A DNA stretch of 64,000 bases from Aureococcus anophagefferens (Eukaryota > Sar > Pelagophyceae > Pelagomonadales > Pelagomonadaceae): contig NW_008705567.1 of the NCBI RefSeq assembly GCF_000186865.1, forward strand, positions 1,501,457 through 1,565,456. Reading direction: 5' to 3'. The notes under the pieces are model-generated. The model was not told the origin of the DNA and made no database searches. It was given only the letters and a program-made list of their open reading frames with translations. This document shows positions 54,720 through 63,237 of the stretch, one piece after another. How positions within the stretch are numbered: position 1 is the first letter of the stretch; the number at the start of each line of letters is the position of its first letter. A program made the translations under genes and the position numbers.

Positions 54720-55013
54720 AATCGCCGCGCGGTCCACGACATCATCCTCTCCAGCTCGCACCCGCTCGAGGGCGGCGTGCGCAAGGGCAGCACCGTCCTC
54801 GATGCCCTGTACGACAACGCGGAGGGCCGCTGCTGCAAGATCACGCCGAACTCGGTCCAGCGCGAGATCGAGTACGTGAAGATGTACCCGATGATGATGG
54901 CCATTAAGAAGCGCGAGACGCCGCTCGACGGCAACAACCTCCATTCCGAAACGCACGGCACCGAGTGGATCCCGTACCGCTCCGGCACGCCAAGCCACAT
55001 CACGGACCGGTGA
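54720..55013 (+). CDS. C-terminal part of an unrecognised protein (5' end in gap)
   Basis: The frame is open from the gap edge to TGA 55011-55013 and encodes 97 residues with a natural-looking composition (HDIILSSSHPLEGGVRKG, CCKITPNSVQREIEYVKMYP, NNLHSETHGTEWIPYRSG). It does not continue the eIF3c RGG tail in character, so it is probably a separate gene whose start lies in the gap, although a misjoined contig is possible. No family is recognised. Confidence 0.5.
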   Translation, partial: NRRAVHDIILSSSHPLEGGVRKGSTVLDALYDNAEGRCCKITPNSVQREIEYVKMYPMMMAIKKRETPLDGNNLHSETHGTEWIPYRSGTPSHITDR

Positions 55014-55527
55014 CCGCGGCGCGGCGAGTGCCGCGCCGCGGTCACGCCTCTCAAAGGCCTCAACCGCGCATCCCGCCCGCCGGCCGCCGCGACCCTCCCC
55101 CCCTACTCTTCGCGTCCAAGACGCCTTCCCACGACTCCTCCCGGCACGCACCAGGCACGCACCACATAACCCCACCCCCCAAAAGAGATTCCTGGGGTTT
55201 GACCAGGAAGATTCCATCAGGCCGAACTGCGCCACCAGTGGGGCTGTCGATGTTGAGGTCCCACGTGCCGCTTTCGATGTCTTTCGCTTCTAGCGGTGTC
55301 TCTTGGGGTCGTCACTCCAGATCTCGAAGCCCCAAATCCTCCACTGTGCCACTCGGCGATTTTGAGCCACCCCTCCGAAACCGAGAAACCATAAACCCCC
55401 AATCGTTACGCCGCCTCGCCGCGGAAGCACTGCGTGTTGAAGAGGTCCGCGCCGGCGCAGGCGGCCCGGGGCCCGACGGCGAGGGCCGCCCAGTGGGCCT
55501 CCGCAGTCCTCGCGTTGTCGTCCGCGG
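55014..55527. other. Intergenic region with degraded duplicate of the F-box/YHS pair
   Basis: The first 200 bp show nothing. From about 55245 to 55335 there is a degenerate copy of part of the F-box gene, and from 55406 to 55530 a nearly intact copy of the last 125 bp of the YHS gene. The two pieces are in the same order and orientation as the intact genes downstream. Confidence 0.75.
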
Positions 55528-55530
55528 CTA
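55406..55530 (-). repeat. Duplicated 3' end of the YHS gene
   Basis: The segment matches 56748-56872 with only about two mismatches in the first 115 bp, including the stop codon and the terminal codons for LFNTQCFRGEAA. Flanking intergenic sequence (55363-55405 against 56693-56747) is similar but more diverged. The F-box gene stop codon lies exactly at the edge of this block. Confidence 0.88.
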
Positions 55531-56586
55531 CGACCAATCCACATGCCGTTCGAGCAGGCGTTCGACGTGCGAGACCTCCATGCTCCTCCGGTCCTCGTTG
55601 GCGTCCTGCCATTCGAATTCCATGATGAGCTCGGCGGGCTCGCCCAAAAATTCGTTCGGTGAAATGCTGATTCTCGTGATCGGCTCGGGAGACGCAACTT
55701 TCCACTCCATGTGCTCATACTCCAATGAGTTCATGAGTAAATCGAGAGCCGCGGAGCGCAAATCCAGAAAGTGTGCCTCTCCTGTCTGAATTTCCCCGTA
55801 TATCATGCCGCGGTAGAGCACAAAGGTCTCGACTTCGAGAGAGTTTTCCCTGGCGACGAGTGAGCGTAAAAAGAAATCGTCATCCAGCAGCCTGCTAGCC
55901 GGCGTGGAAAGCGATGCCAGGGGTTTGATCAGCTGCATGTTACTGATGGAGCTTGTGGTCCCATCCGCGAGGTCCCACGTGCTGCTCTCGAGGAGGACCC
56001 CTCCGTACTCCGGATCCTTGGTCCAGATCTCGAAAGCAAACGTGTACTCAGTCACCGCCGGAGGCGGCGGCAGGATCGGACTCTTGTTGGATTGAAGCTT
56101 CCGCTTCGATTGAAGGTACAGTCGGCGCCACTCGCTCGGGCCGAGAGGAAGAGAACCCGCGAGGAGACGCAGCATCGGGTAGTGCAACAGAGCGAGCGTT
56201 TGCCAGCAGCGAGACGCGTGTTTTGATAGAGAACGAGAAGAGATCTCGGAGGCGCTCAACATCTCAAAGTCACCGAAGGATAGCACGTGCGAGAGGACGT
56301 CCGGCGCGAGGTCCAGCGCGCGTTCGAACCCGTTCGCGGCGATGGCGCGCTGCATCTCGCGCTTCTTCCCGAGCGCGATCTTACCGCCGGCGGTCTGCTT
56401 AAACAGGCCGTTGAAGAGACCCCAGTCTAGGTATTTTGCCAAGGCGTGAGGAGGCGACAAATTATACAACTCAGAGACCGTTTCCAGGAGCTCATCGCGA
56501 GGGATCGCACGACGGCCATCGATTTTCGCTTGCACGAGCGTTTCTTTTATACGAGAGGCGGCGTAGGTAAGCCCCATATCGCGCAC
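55528..56586 (-). CDS. F-box-like protein
   Basis: The intronless gene encodes 352 residues with moderate GC, lower than its neighbours. An F-box-like helix bundle lies at about residues 90-145 (FERALDLAPDVLSHVLSFGD and ASRCWQTLALLHYPMLRLL). The C-terminal half (YTFAFEIWTKDPEYGGVLL, LVARENSLEVETFVLYRG, SLEYEHMEWKVASPEPITR) is beta-rich and probably recruits a substrate. F-box proteins link targets to SCF ubiquitin ligases. The frame ends HVDWS at the junction with the duplicated YHS segment, so the native C-terminus may have been altered. Confidence 0.7.
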   Translation of the reverse strand: MRDMGLTYAASRIKETLVQAKIDGRRAIPRDELLETVSELYNLSPPHALAKYLDWGLFNGLFKQTAGGKIALGKKREMQRAIAANGFERALDLAPDVLSHVLSFGDFEMLSASEISSRSLSKHASRCWQTLALLHYPMLRLLAGSLPLGPSEWRRLYLQSKRKLQSNKSPILPPPPAVTEYTFAFEIWTKDPEYGGVLLESSTWDLADGTTSSISNMQLIKPLASLSTPASRLLDDDFFLRSLVARENSLEVETFVLYRGMIYGEIQTGEAHFLDLRSAALDLLMNSLEYEHMEWKVASPEPITRISISPNEFLGEPAELIMEFEWQDANEDRRSMEVSHVERLLERHVDWS

Positions 56587-56747
56587 GGGAGGCTTTTACT
56601 TTCGTGTCGCGGCCTGCACCGACGCTCGAGCGATGGCGCCCCAGTCCCGGATTCTCCACTGCAGTCTGCACGGCTCGTGACCGAGAGCTTGCTCTGGCGA
56701 TTCGAGCCGTCCCTCAGAAGCGACACACACACAAAACCCCCGGACTG
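56587..56747. other. Spacer between F-box and YHS genes
   Basis: These 161 bp on the minus strand hold the 3' UTR of the YHS gene and the promoter of the F-box gene. A CACACACACACA microsatellite lies near 56724-56735. Parts recur in diverged form at 55330-55405. Confidence 0.5.
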
Positions 56748-57497
56748 TTACGCCGCCTCGCCGCGGAAGCACTGCGTGTTGAAGAGGTCCGCGCCGGCGC
56801 AGGCGGCCCGGGGCCCGACGGCGAGGGCCGCCCAGTGCGCCTCCGCGGTCCTCGCGTTGTCGTCCGCGGCCGCGAGGAAGAGGCGCATCGCGTCGGGCCC
56901 GCGGAAGGTGTAGAGCGCGTCGCCGTCGAGCCACCAGACGTCCGGGTCCACGGGCATCGTGTAGAGCTTGGCGAGCTGCGGGTGGAGGTTCCGCGGGTCC
57001 GCGCCCGTGAGGCCGAAGGCGCAGAAGCCCCCGAGCTTCGGCGCGTAGGCCGCCGGGTCCGCGCGGAACGCGTCGCGGTTCGCCGCGCTCGCGAACCAGA
57101 ACGTGAAGCCGTTGTGGGCGGCGGCGAAGGCCGCGTCGCCCTGGACGTGGGGCTCGCGCGCGGCGTCGTCCGCGGACCACGTCAACGACCGATAAGCGAC
57201 GACGTCCGCGCCGCCGAGGGCCGGCGCCGTCGGCGCGTTGCAGAGCTCGTCGCGCGCCGCGTAGGCCGTCGGCGACGCGCAGAGCGAGGCGTCGCTCGCC
57301 TTCGGCGGGGGGTTCGCCGCCGCGAGGGCGACGGGGGCGGCGGGTTTCGAGGCCGGGAGGGTGCCGCCGAGTCCCAAGACCCAGACGCCGACCGTCGCGG
57401 CGACGAGGAGGGCGCGCGGCAGGGGGCGACCGAGCCACGCCGGCCCGACGCGGCCGGCGGAGGACGAGGCCCCGTCCACGGCGCCGTAGCTCGTCAT
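56748..57497 (-). CDS. Membrane-anchored YHS-domain protein
   Basis: From ATG 57497 the product has 249 residues. One membrane segment (LPRALLVAATVGVWVLGLGG) lies at about residues 25-45. The YHS domain follows: ALGGADVVAYRSL, HNGFTFWFASAANRDAFRADPAAYAPKLGGFCAFG in outline (conserved F-A-S-x-N-R and the final GGFCA). YHS domains of this kind occur in metal-related and heavy-metal-transport proteins, but the ligand here is not known. A conserved Cys-rich end (CAGADLFNTQCFRGEAA) closes it. Its last 125 bp are duplicated beyond the F-box gene. Confidence 0.75.
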   Translation of the reverse strand: MTSYGAVDGASSSAGRVGPAWLGRPLPRALLVAATVGVWVLGLGGTLPASKPAAPVALAAANPPPKASDASLCASPTAYAARDELCNAPTAPALGGADVVAYRSLTWSADDAAREPHVQGDAAFAAAHNGFTFWFASAANRDAFRADPAAYAPKLGGFCAFGLTGADPRNLHPQLAKLYTMPVDPDVWWLDGDALYTFRGPDAMRLFLAAADDNARTAEAHWAALAVGPRAACAGADLFNTQCFRGEAA

Positions 57498-57543
57498 GCT
57501 GGGCAGCCGTGAGAAGGTAGGAAAAGTATCCAGCTCATTTTGT

Positions 57544-57690
57544 TGAATGGTTAATTGAAGGTTCGAAAGACGATGGGCAGCTAGAACACGATGCATGAAG
57601 CGCTTCGTGGCGTTCGTCGCTGAATGGTTTACTTGAAACACGATGGGCAGCTAGAACACGATGCATGAAGCGCTTCGTGGTGCTCGCCGC
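57544..57690 (+). repeat. Tandem duplication of about 70-77 bp spanning a start codon
   Basis: Two copies share CGATGGGCAGCTAGAACACG followed by ATGCATGAAGCGCTTCGTGG (57571-57610 and 57641-57680). The first copy's ATG at 57595 opens a 13-codon frame that stops at TGA; the second ATG at 57665 opens the long gene. A 7-bp indel separates the copies. Confidence 0.9.
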
Positions 57691-58654
57691 CCTCTCCTGG
57701 AACGTCGACGGCGAGGAGCGGAAGTGGAAGAAGAGCTTCGATGACGCGTCCTGCTTCTGCGACGACGCGGCCGAGTTCTGTGGGAGCGCGGCGCTCTGGG
57801 ACCACACCTGCGCCGAGGAGCCCTGCGCCGCCGACGACGACGGGTCGCGGACGCGCAACGCGTACGTGCGCGGCGTCTGCTGCGGCGGCTGCGCGGACGA
57901 GCCGCCCGTCTTCGACGACGACGGCGGCGCGGTCCAGGGCGGCACGTCCGGCAAGTGGATCCTCGTCAACGCCGGCATCGTCGTCGCGCTCGCGGCGGCC
58001 TGGGCCTGCGCCTACTGCTCCGGCTTCGACGGCCCCGTGCGCGACGACGGCGTCGCCGTCGGCCTCGGCGCGGCGGCGCGCGCGGCCCTCGGCGGCCGCC
58101 AGGGCCGCCGCGCGCTCGCCTTCGAGGCCGTCGGCCTCGGGCTTTTCGTGCTCTTCGGCGAGACGGACCGGCGCGCGCGCGTGCAGATCGCGGCGGCCGT
58201 CGCACATCTCGCAAGTTTTGTGCTCTACGCCATCTACCCGGGCTCGGCGCGGCTCGAGTGCCGGACGACGGGGCGGCTGGGCACCGCAGGCTCCGCGTGG
58301 CTATGCTGCGGCTGGGCGTCCATGTGCACGCTCTGCGGGCTGCTCTTCCACTCGCGGTGGATGCTGTACTTCTTCTGCTGTCTGCCGTGCTTTGGGTGCA
58401 TCAAGGCCGCGCGGGTCCTCGCCTTCGGCGCCCCGGTGAAGCGGCGCGCGCCGCGCGTCGCGCCCGCGAACGAGGGCCCCGTGACGGCGACGCGGATCCC
58501 GCTCGCTGTCGCCGCATGGCTGCCCGCCGTGACGGTGGAATACGCCTACGCGGACGAGGAGCCCGCCGTCGGCGTCGTCGTCACGGCGCAGCCCGCGGGC
58601 GCGGCGACGGCGCGCGACCGCGGCGCCGCACTCCCGCGGGCGACGGAGCTCTGA
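57665..58654 (+). CDS. Cys-rich secretory-pathway membrane protein
   Basis: The product has 329 residues. A leader (MKRFVVLAALSWNVDG) precedes a lumenal Cys-rich domain (CFCDDAAEFCGSAALWDHTC, CGGCADEPP). Membrane segments lie at WILVNAGIVVALAAAWACAY, VQIAAAVAHLASFVLYAI and WLCCGWASMCTLCGLLFHS with WMLYFFCCLPCFGC. The cytosolic tail is rich in Ala/Arg. The Cys clusters at membrane edges could be acylated. I do not recognise the family. Confidence 0.6.
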   Translation: MKRFVVLAALSWNVDGEERKWKKSFDDASCFCDDAAEFCGSAALWDHTCAEEPCAADDDGSRTRNAYVRGVCCGGCADEPPVFDDDGGAVQGGTSGKWILVNAGIVVALAAAWACAYCSGFDGPVRDDGVAVGLGAAARAALGGRQGRRALAFEAVGLGLFVLFGETDRRARVQIAAAVAHLASFVLYAIYPGSARLECRTTGRLGTAGSAWLCCGWASMCTLCGLLFHSRWMLYFFCCLPCFGCIKAARVLAFGAPVKRRAPRVAPANEGPVTATRIPLAVAAWLPAVTVEYAYADEEPAVGVVVTAQPAGAATARDRGAALPRATEL

Positions 58655-58769
58655 TATGTTGTACTCGAAGCGTGGCTGGCGCGTCCCCGGGGCCGACGGA
58701 GCTCCAGATGTCATGTTGTTCAACTAGTACTCATGATCAAAGCCAGGCCCACCCGCGTGACATGAAAAA

Positions 58770-59552
58770 TCAAAACGTAAAATCGACGGCGACGGCCGTC
58801 GCGCCGCCCACCTCGAGCGCGACGCGCGCGGCGCCGCAGTCGCTCTCGGCCATGGTCGCCGCTAGCGCGTCCCCCGGCACCGCGGGCCGGAGGTAGGCGA
58901 CGTCGACGCTCGCCGGCGGCCCCCGGTCGCCCGCGGCGCGGAGCGCGTCCGCGGCGAGGTAGGCCCACTTGGCGTTGTTGACGTGGCCGAAGTCGTCGGC
59001 GTCGGACCCGCGCACGACCGTGGTCCAGTCCACGGGCGCCCACGCGCCATCCGGGAACTCCAACGCGTCCGCCCGATCCTCGCCCGTCGCGAGCGGCCGG
59101 AGCTCCGCGAGCATCGCGTCCGACATCTCGACGGCGCGCGCATAGGTCTCCGTGTCGACGTGCACGAAGGTGCCGTGCGTCGTCGCGAGGAGCTCGTCGC
59201 TCGCCGCGTCGCGGAGGTCGCAGCGCCAGCCGAACGATCGCCTCGAGACGCGGGCGAGCCGCGGGGCGACGGACACCGCCGGCACGCGCATGTGGACGGC
59301 ATCGTGCGGCGTCGCGAAGGCGACGCCGTGGACGCGCGTCACGAAGGAGTTCTCGCGGTCCCAGACCTCGCGGAAGTTCGGGCAATGCTCCATGGGCAAG
59401 CCGGCGGCCTCCGCCGACAGCGTCAGGCAGCGCGCGGACCAGTCCCACCACGTGCTCGTGTCGCCCCAGGCCACGCACGATGTGATCGATGATTGGTGGC
59501 GTCGCCGCGGTCGCGCGGCGGGGCGTAGGAGAGCTCGCAGAGCGCGGGCCAT
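58770..59552 (-). CDS. Acyl-ACP thioesterase-like double hotdog protein
   Basis: From ATG 59552 the product has 260 residues. A basic N-terminus (MARALRALLRPAARPRRR) could be a mitochondrial or plastid presequence. The first hotdog holds NSFVTRVHGVAFA and the second begins GSDADDFGHVNNAKWAYLAAD, the D-x-G-H-x-N-N signature of 4-hydroxybenzoyl-CoA and FatA/FatB thioesterases. The role is probably release of fatty acid from ACP or CoA. The alternative upstream frame to 59867 overlaps the PLAC8 gene and is not coding. Confidence 0.78.
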   Translation of the reverse strand: MARALRALLRPAARPRRRHQSSITSCVAWGDTSTWWDWSARCLTLSAEAAGLPMEHCPNFREVWDRENSFVTRVHGVAFATPHDAVHMRVPAVSVAPRLARVSRRSFGWRCDLRDAASDELLATTHGTFVHVDTETYARAVEMSDAMLAELRPLATGEDRADALEFPDGAWAPVDWTTVVRGSDADDFGHVNNAKWAYLAADALRAAGDRGPPASVDVAYLRPAVPGDALAATMAESDCGAARVALEVGGATAVAVDFTF

Positions 59553-59629
59553 CGTGCTCTGCAAAGCCAATCGAGCACTGCAAGTTGCAGTGCAAGACCA
59601 TGGCGCTGAACGAGCGCTAGCCGGCATCG

Positions 59630-60118
59630 TTAGCGGTCCATGGTCTCCGGGCGCGCCGGCGCGCCGATCTCGACGAAGGGGCAGCCCCAGGTCTTGTTCT
59701 CCTTGACGAGGATGAGGTTCATGTCCTGGACCAGCGCGCAGCACGAGCAGCAGCAGTGCGCGCACACGGACTTGAGCATGGGCTCGTCGATGTTGTACTT
59801 CTCCGTGAGCTTGCTCCGGTTGTGCGCGCCGACGCAGCAGGGGCAGCACTGCACGGCGCAGCAGCACTGCGCCGAGGGGCCGAGGCCGCCGGCCTCGATC
59901 GCGGAGCCGTAGTTACCTGATCGGCGTGCGCGCGATTGTGAGCGGAAGTTTTGTGCGAAGTTTAAGCCGTGCGAAACACGCAAGTGGGGAAGCATAGACG
60001 CCGCAGCAGCACAGGAAAAACAGCAGCAGGTCTTCAGGCAGCAGCCTGGCCCGCAGTCTTTCACCAAAAGGCAGCCGAAGAGGCCCGTGGGATACTCGCC
60101 CTTGGTCGGCGTCGCGGC
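59630..60118 (-). CDS. PLAC8 (Cys-rich, DUF614) family protein, 3' exon
   Basis: Reading from a splice acceptor (TTCTTAG, ending 60119 on the minus strand) gives GEYPTGLFGCLLVKDCGPGC and CLKTCCCFSC, then QCCCAVQCCPCCVGAHNRSK and LKSVCAHCCCSCCALVQDMN, the paired Cys blocks of PLAC8 proteins. The upstream exon is probably tiny, from an ATG near 60230; its donor is not settled. Bases for ASMLPHLRVSHGLNFAQN look out of place and may be a small in-frame intron. PLAC8 proteins act in metal resistance, organ size and membrane trafficking; the specific role is unknown. Confidence 0.72.
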   Translation of the reverse strand, partial: AATPTKGEYPTGLFGCLLVKDCGPGCCLKTCCCFSCAAAASMLPHLRVSHGLNFAQNFRSQSRARRSGNYGSAIEAGGLGPSAQCCCAVQCCPCCVGAHNRSKLTEKYNIDEPMLKSVCAHCCCSCCALVQDMNLILVKENKTWGCPFVEIGAPARPETMDR

Positions 60119-60286
60119 CTAAGAACGAGCCGCGATCGCGATGCGCCGAGGCTCAAGCGGCGCGACTCTCTCTGCCTCCGCGAATTAACCAAACTGAGCG
60201 CGAAAGGGAACGAGCGCGCGGGCCGCACCATGCTTGCGAGTGGTGAGGGCAGCCAGGTTTGTTGAACATCAACAATCGCCTGTTCC

Positions 60287-61756
60287 TTGTGGCAGCTCGA
60301 GATGGACGCCAAAAGCAGCACGCTTCGGCGGCGCAAGCCCGCAAGTAGTTCCGGGACGGAGAAGCCGCCACGCAAGCGCAAGCCGTCCAGCCCTGCGAGC
60401 ACAGGCATGGACGCCATGGACAAGGCCATGCTGGCCGTCGTCGTCACGTGTTTGGCGCTGCTCTACTTTTACTTCCACGCGGAGGCGCTGCACATCCTGC
60501 ACGTGGCGTGGCACCACTGGCGCCCGGTCCAGAAACTCGTCGCGCGGCTCACGCCGAGCGGCCCGACCGCCGCGGCCGTGGACGTCGGCATCGCCGTCCT
60601 CGGCGGCCTCGCCGTCGTCGCCGTCGTCCATCTCCGGCAGCCGTCGCGCGAGAAGGCGAAGAGCCGGCGCGCGGAGCGGCTCGCGGCCATCGCCGCCGGC
60701 AAGAAGCCGGCGCTGCCCGAGGCGTCGGCGGTGAAACACGTCGTGCCCGAGGCGCACTTCGGCCCGGCGCACTCCGGCGCCGCGGGCGTCCACGCGCTCC
60801 ACGACCCGCGGCGCGACGCGGCGCGGCGCCTCGGCGCCGGCGACCTCGAGACCTACGACCGCGAGGGCTACGTCGTCGTCCGCGGCCTCCTGCGGCCCGC
60901 GGAGCTCGAACGGTTGAAGGCGGAGATGAACCGCATCGTCGACGCGTGGCCCGCCGACGGCACGGCCGCGCCCGGCGACGCGCCGGAGACGCCGCTCGTC
61001 GCTTTTGATCCGGCCGTCGTCACGGGCCAGCTCAAAGTCAAAACCCGCGCCGACGGCGTGCGGCGCCTCTTCCGCATGGCCGTCCACGACGCGTTCTTCG
61101 CCCGCTTCGCGAAGGACGCGCGCTTCGTCGACTTTTTGGCGCGATTGTGGGGCCCGAACGTCGCGCTGCTCCAGTCCATGGCGCTCATGAAGCCGCCCAA
61201 GACGGGCGAGAAGCGCTTCCACCAGGACCAGGCCTACTTCCGGCTCGCGCCGTCGCGCGTCGCCGCGTACTGGATCGCCGTCGACGACGCGGACGCGGAG
61301 AACGGCTGCATGCACGTCGTCCCCGGGTCGCACAAAGCCGGCGTCGCGCCCCACGGCGCCAAAGTGGGGCTCGACCCGTCGGACCCGGAGTACCGGCGGC
61401 TGAACCTGGGCGGGGTCTACTACAGCGCGCTCGAGCCGCCGGCCGCGAGAGACGTCGTCGCGGTGCCCATGCGAGCGGGCGACGCCGTGCTCTTCCACGG
61501 CGACCTCGTCCACGGCACGCCGCCGAACGCGTCGCACAGCCGGCGGCGCTTCGCCGTCCAGCTCCACTACGCCGACGCGAACTGCCGGCCGACGGCGTGC
61601 GAGGACGGCGTCCCCGCGCCGAACGCGACCTACGGCCCGGGCGGCGGCTTCGACTGCGCGCCGGAAGCCGGCGGCGCCTGCGTCGAGCCCCAGTACTGGT
61701 TCTACCGCCAGGCCGAGCTCATCGTCGCCGGGAAGCGCGTGCCGGGCTGCATCTAA
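60287..61756 (+). CDS. Membrane-anchored phytanoyl-CoA dioxygenase (PhyH) family oxygenase
   Basis: The product has 489 residues from ATG 60287 (ATG 60302 is an alternative). A basic tail precedes two membrane segments (AMLAVVVTCLALLYFYFHAEAL and VDVGIAVLGGLAVVAVVHL). The PhyH domain starts YDREGYVVVRGLLRPAEL and has the HxD iron motif in KRFHQDQAYFRL, then AENGCMHVVPGSHKAGV, and the distal His and Arg in LFHGDLVHGTPPNASHSRRRF. It is a 2OG-Fe(II) enzyme; the lipid or other substrate is unknown. It converges with the DUF1996 gene with 10 bp between stops. Confidence 0.88.
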   Translation: MWQLEMDAKSSTLRRRKPASSSGTEKPPRKRKPSSPASTGMDAMDKAMLAVVVTCLALLYFYFHAEALHILHVAWHHWRPVQKLVARLTPSGPTAAAVDVGIAVLGGLAVVAVVHLRQPSREKAKSRRAERLAAIAAGKKPALPEASAVKHVVPEAHFGPAHSGAAGVHALHDPRRDAARRLGAGDLETYDREGYVVVRGLLRPAELERLKAEMNRIVDAWPADGTAAPGDAPETPLVAFDPAVVTGQLKVKTRADGVRRLFRMAVHDAFFARFAKDARFVDFLARLWGPNVALLQSMALMKPPKTGEKRFHQDQAYFRLAPSRVAAYWIAVDDADAENGCMHVVPGSHKAGVAPHGAKVGLDPSDPEYRRLNLGGVYYSALEPPAARDVVAVPMRAGDAVLFHGDLVHGTPPNASHSRRRFAVQLHYADANCRPTACEDGVPAPNATYGPGGGFDCAPEAGGACVEPQYWFYRQAELIVAGKRVPGCI

Positions 61757-61766
61757 TGTTTACTTA

Positions 61767-63107
61767 CTACTCGCCCTCGAAGAAGCACTCGCCGCCCTCA
61801 TACATGCACCGCGACGCCGCGCCATGCTTCTTGCACTTCTGTTTGCTCTTGAGCTCGCCGCACGCATCCTTCGCAATGCACCGCTTCTCCTTCTCGTCCT
61901 CTAACCGCCGATCCTCGTCCTCGTCCTCCTCGTCCTCGTCTCCGTCCTCGTCGTCCTCGTAGTCCGCCGTCCACTCGCACGCTCTTCGCTCGCCGAACTT
62001 GCCACCCAACGGAAACTCCGTGTCAGAGTAGCGGAGGGCTTTGCACGCCTTCTTGGACCCCTGTTCGGCGCAGCGAGGCGTGGGGTTCACGAGCGGCTCG
62101 TTCTCTCCCGGCAGGCTTGGGACGTCGTCGACGGCCTCGTCGGAGATGGCCGTCGCGTCGAAGGCCGGCGGCTGGAGCGGGACGAGCTTCTCGCGGAGCT
62201 CGTCGTCCTCGATTTCCTCGTCCTTCGGCGCGTCCCGGAACGTGACGTGGTCCTCGCACCAGCCGTTCGACGCCGAGAACATGAAGTCGTTCTCGCACCT
62301 GTCGAGCACCTTCTGCAGCTTCTTGGCCTTCCAGCCGCTGAAGTAGTCCGCGTGAAAGTAGCCGGTCCCGTCGCTGAACAGGTGGACGCCGCCGAGGTAC
62401 GGTGCGATCCTCGTGAAGACCGCGATCTGCGGGAGGCGCACGGGGTGCGTCTTCGGGCACTTCCCGTCGGCCTCGCCGCGCTTCGGGTACGCCACGTGCG
62501 AGCGATGGTCCGCGCTGTCCAGGTTCGCCCCGTCCCAGCACGACGGCATGAGCATCGACATCTCGAGCTCGCCGCACGTCGTCGCCGGGAAGAAGTCGTT
62601 CCACCGCTCGCAGTCCCCGTCCGGGCAGGGCCCCGGGTTCGAGCAGTCGGCCTCGGGCCTCGAATCCGCCAGCGTGCCGGCGCCGCCGCCGATCATCTTG
62701 AAGCCGTCCGGGAAGGCCGTCGTCTCGCCCGTGGGCCAGATGTAGTACGTACTGAAGTACGACGTGTTCTGGACCGTGAAGCGCCCGCGGCGCTTGTCGT
62801 AGCGGTAGATCGTCGGATGCCAGTAGAGGCTCTTGTTTTCCTCGACGTTGGCGGTGTTGCCCGCCGCCTTGCGGAGCTTCTTGTACGTGGTGCTGGGCGC
62901 CGCCTCGCTCGCGCCATAGAAGCTGTGCACGTGCGTCGACAGGCCGCCCGGGTGCGTGATGGGGTCAGTGCGCACGTTCGTGAGCCGCAGGTAGTCCATC
63001 TTCATGCTGGTGGCGCCGGCCTGCCGCACCGCGGCCAATGCGAGAGCGACGTGCAAGAACATCGTGTGCCTGCGCCGCCCGAGAGCAAGTCGCATCGTGC
63101 GCGGCAT
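61767..63107 (-). CDS. Secreted DUF1996 protein with acidic Cys-rich tail
   Basis: The frame encodes 446 residues from 63107; ATG 63062 (MFLHVALALAAVRQAGATS) gives a better signal peptide. The DUF1996 domain shows RTDPITHPGGLSTHVHSFYG, SLYWHPTIYRYD, FPDGFKMIGG, MPSCWDGANLDSADHRSHVA, CPKTHPVRLPQIAVF and GYFHADYFSGW in the family order. Such proteins are secreted or cell-wall associated in fungi and heterokonts; activity is unknown. The tail is a poly-Asp/Glu stretch (61915-61965) followed by a small Cys-rich knot. Confidence 0.88.
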   Translation of the reverse strand: MPRTMRLALGRRRHTMFLHVALALAAVRQAGATSMKMDYLRLTNVRTDPITHPGGLSTHVHSFYGASEAAPSTTYKKLRKAAGNTANVEENKSLYWHPTIYRYDKRRGRFTVQNTSYFSTYYIWPTGETTAFPDGFKMIGGGAGTLADSRPEADCSNPGPCPDGDCERWNDFFPATTCGELEMSMLMPSCWDGANLDSADHRSHVAYPKRGEADGKCPKTHPVRLPQIAVFTRIAPYLGGVHLFSDGTGYFHADYFSGWKAKKLQKVLDRCENDFMFSASNGWCEDHVTFRDAPKDEEIEDDELREKLVPLQPPAFDATAISDEAVDDVPSLPGENEPLVNPTPRCAEQGSKKACKALRYSDTEFPLGGKFGERRACEWTADYEDDEDGDEDEEDEDEDRRLEDEKEKRCIAKDACGELKSKQKCKKHGAASRCMYEGGECFFEGE

Positions 63108-63237
63108 GCCGGCATTTGCTGGGGTTTTTTAGCGACCCCAACAACCGAGGCAAACATGCGTTATTGGGCAGCGGCGGCGCCAGATGACAGGGTTGTCGAT
63201 GGAGGTTGCGAGCTAGCCATGGCGGCTGCCTAAAGTG

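Noticed and set aside
54095..55235. ORFs crossing the N run as a continuous gene
   Set aside because: Ns are read as open codons, so continuity between eIF3c and the post-gap frame is not evidence. The two sides differ in composition.
59981..60061. Intron ending at the AG before GTAACTACG in the PLAC8 gene
   Set aside because: Every donor I tried either creates a stop or breaks the frame, while reading through stays open. I left it as coding with a note.
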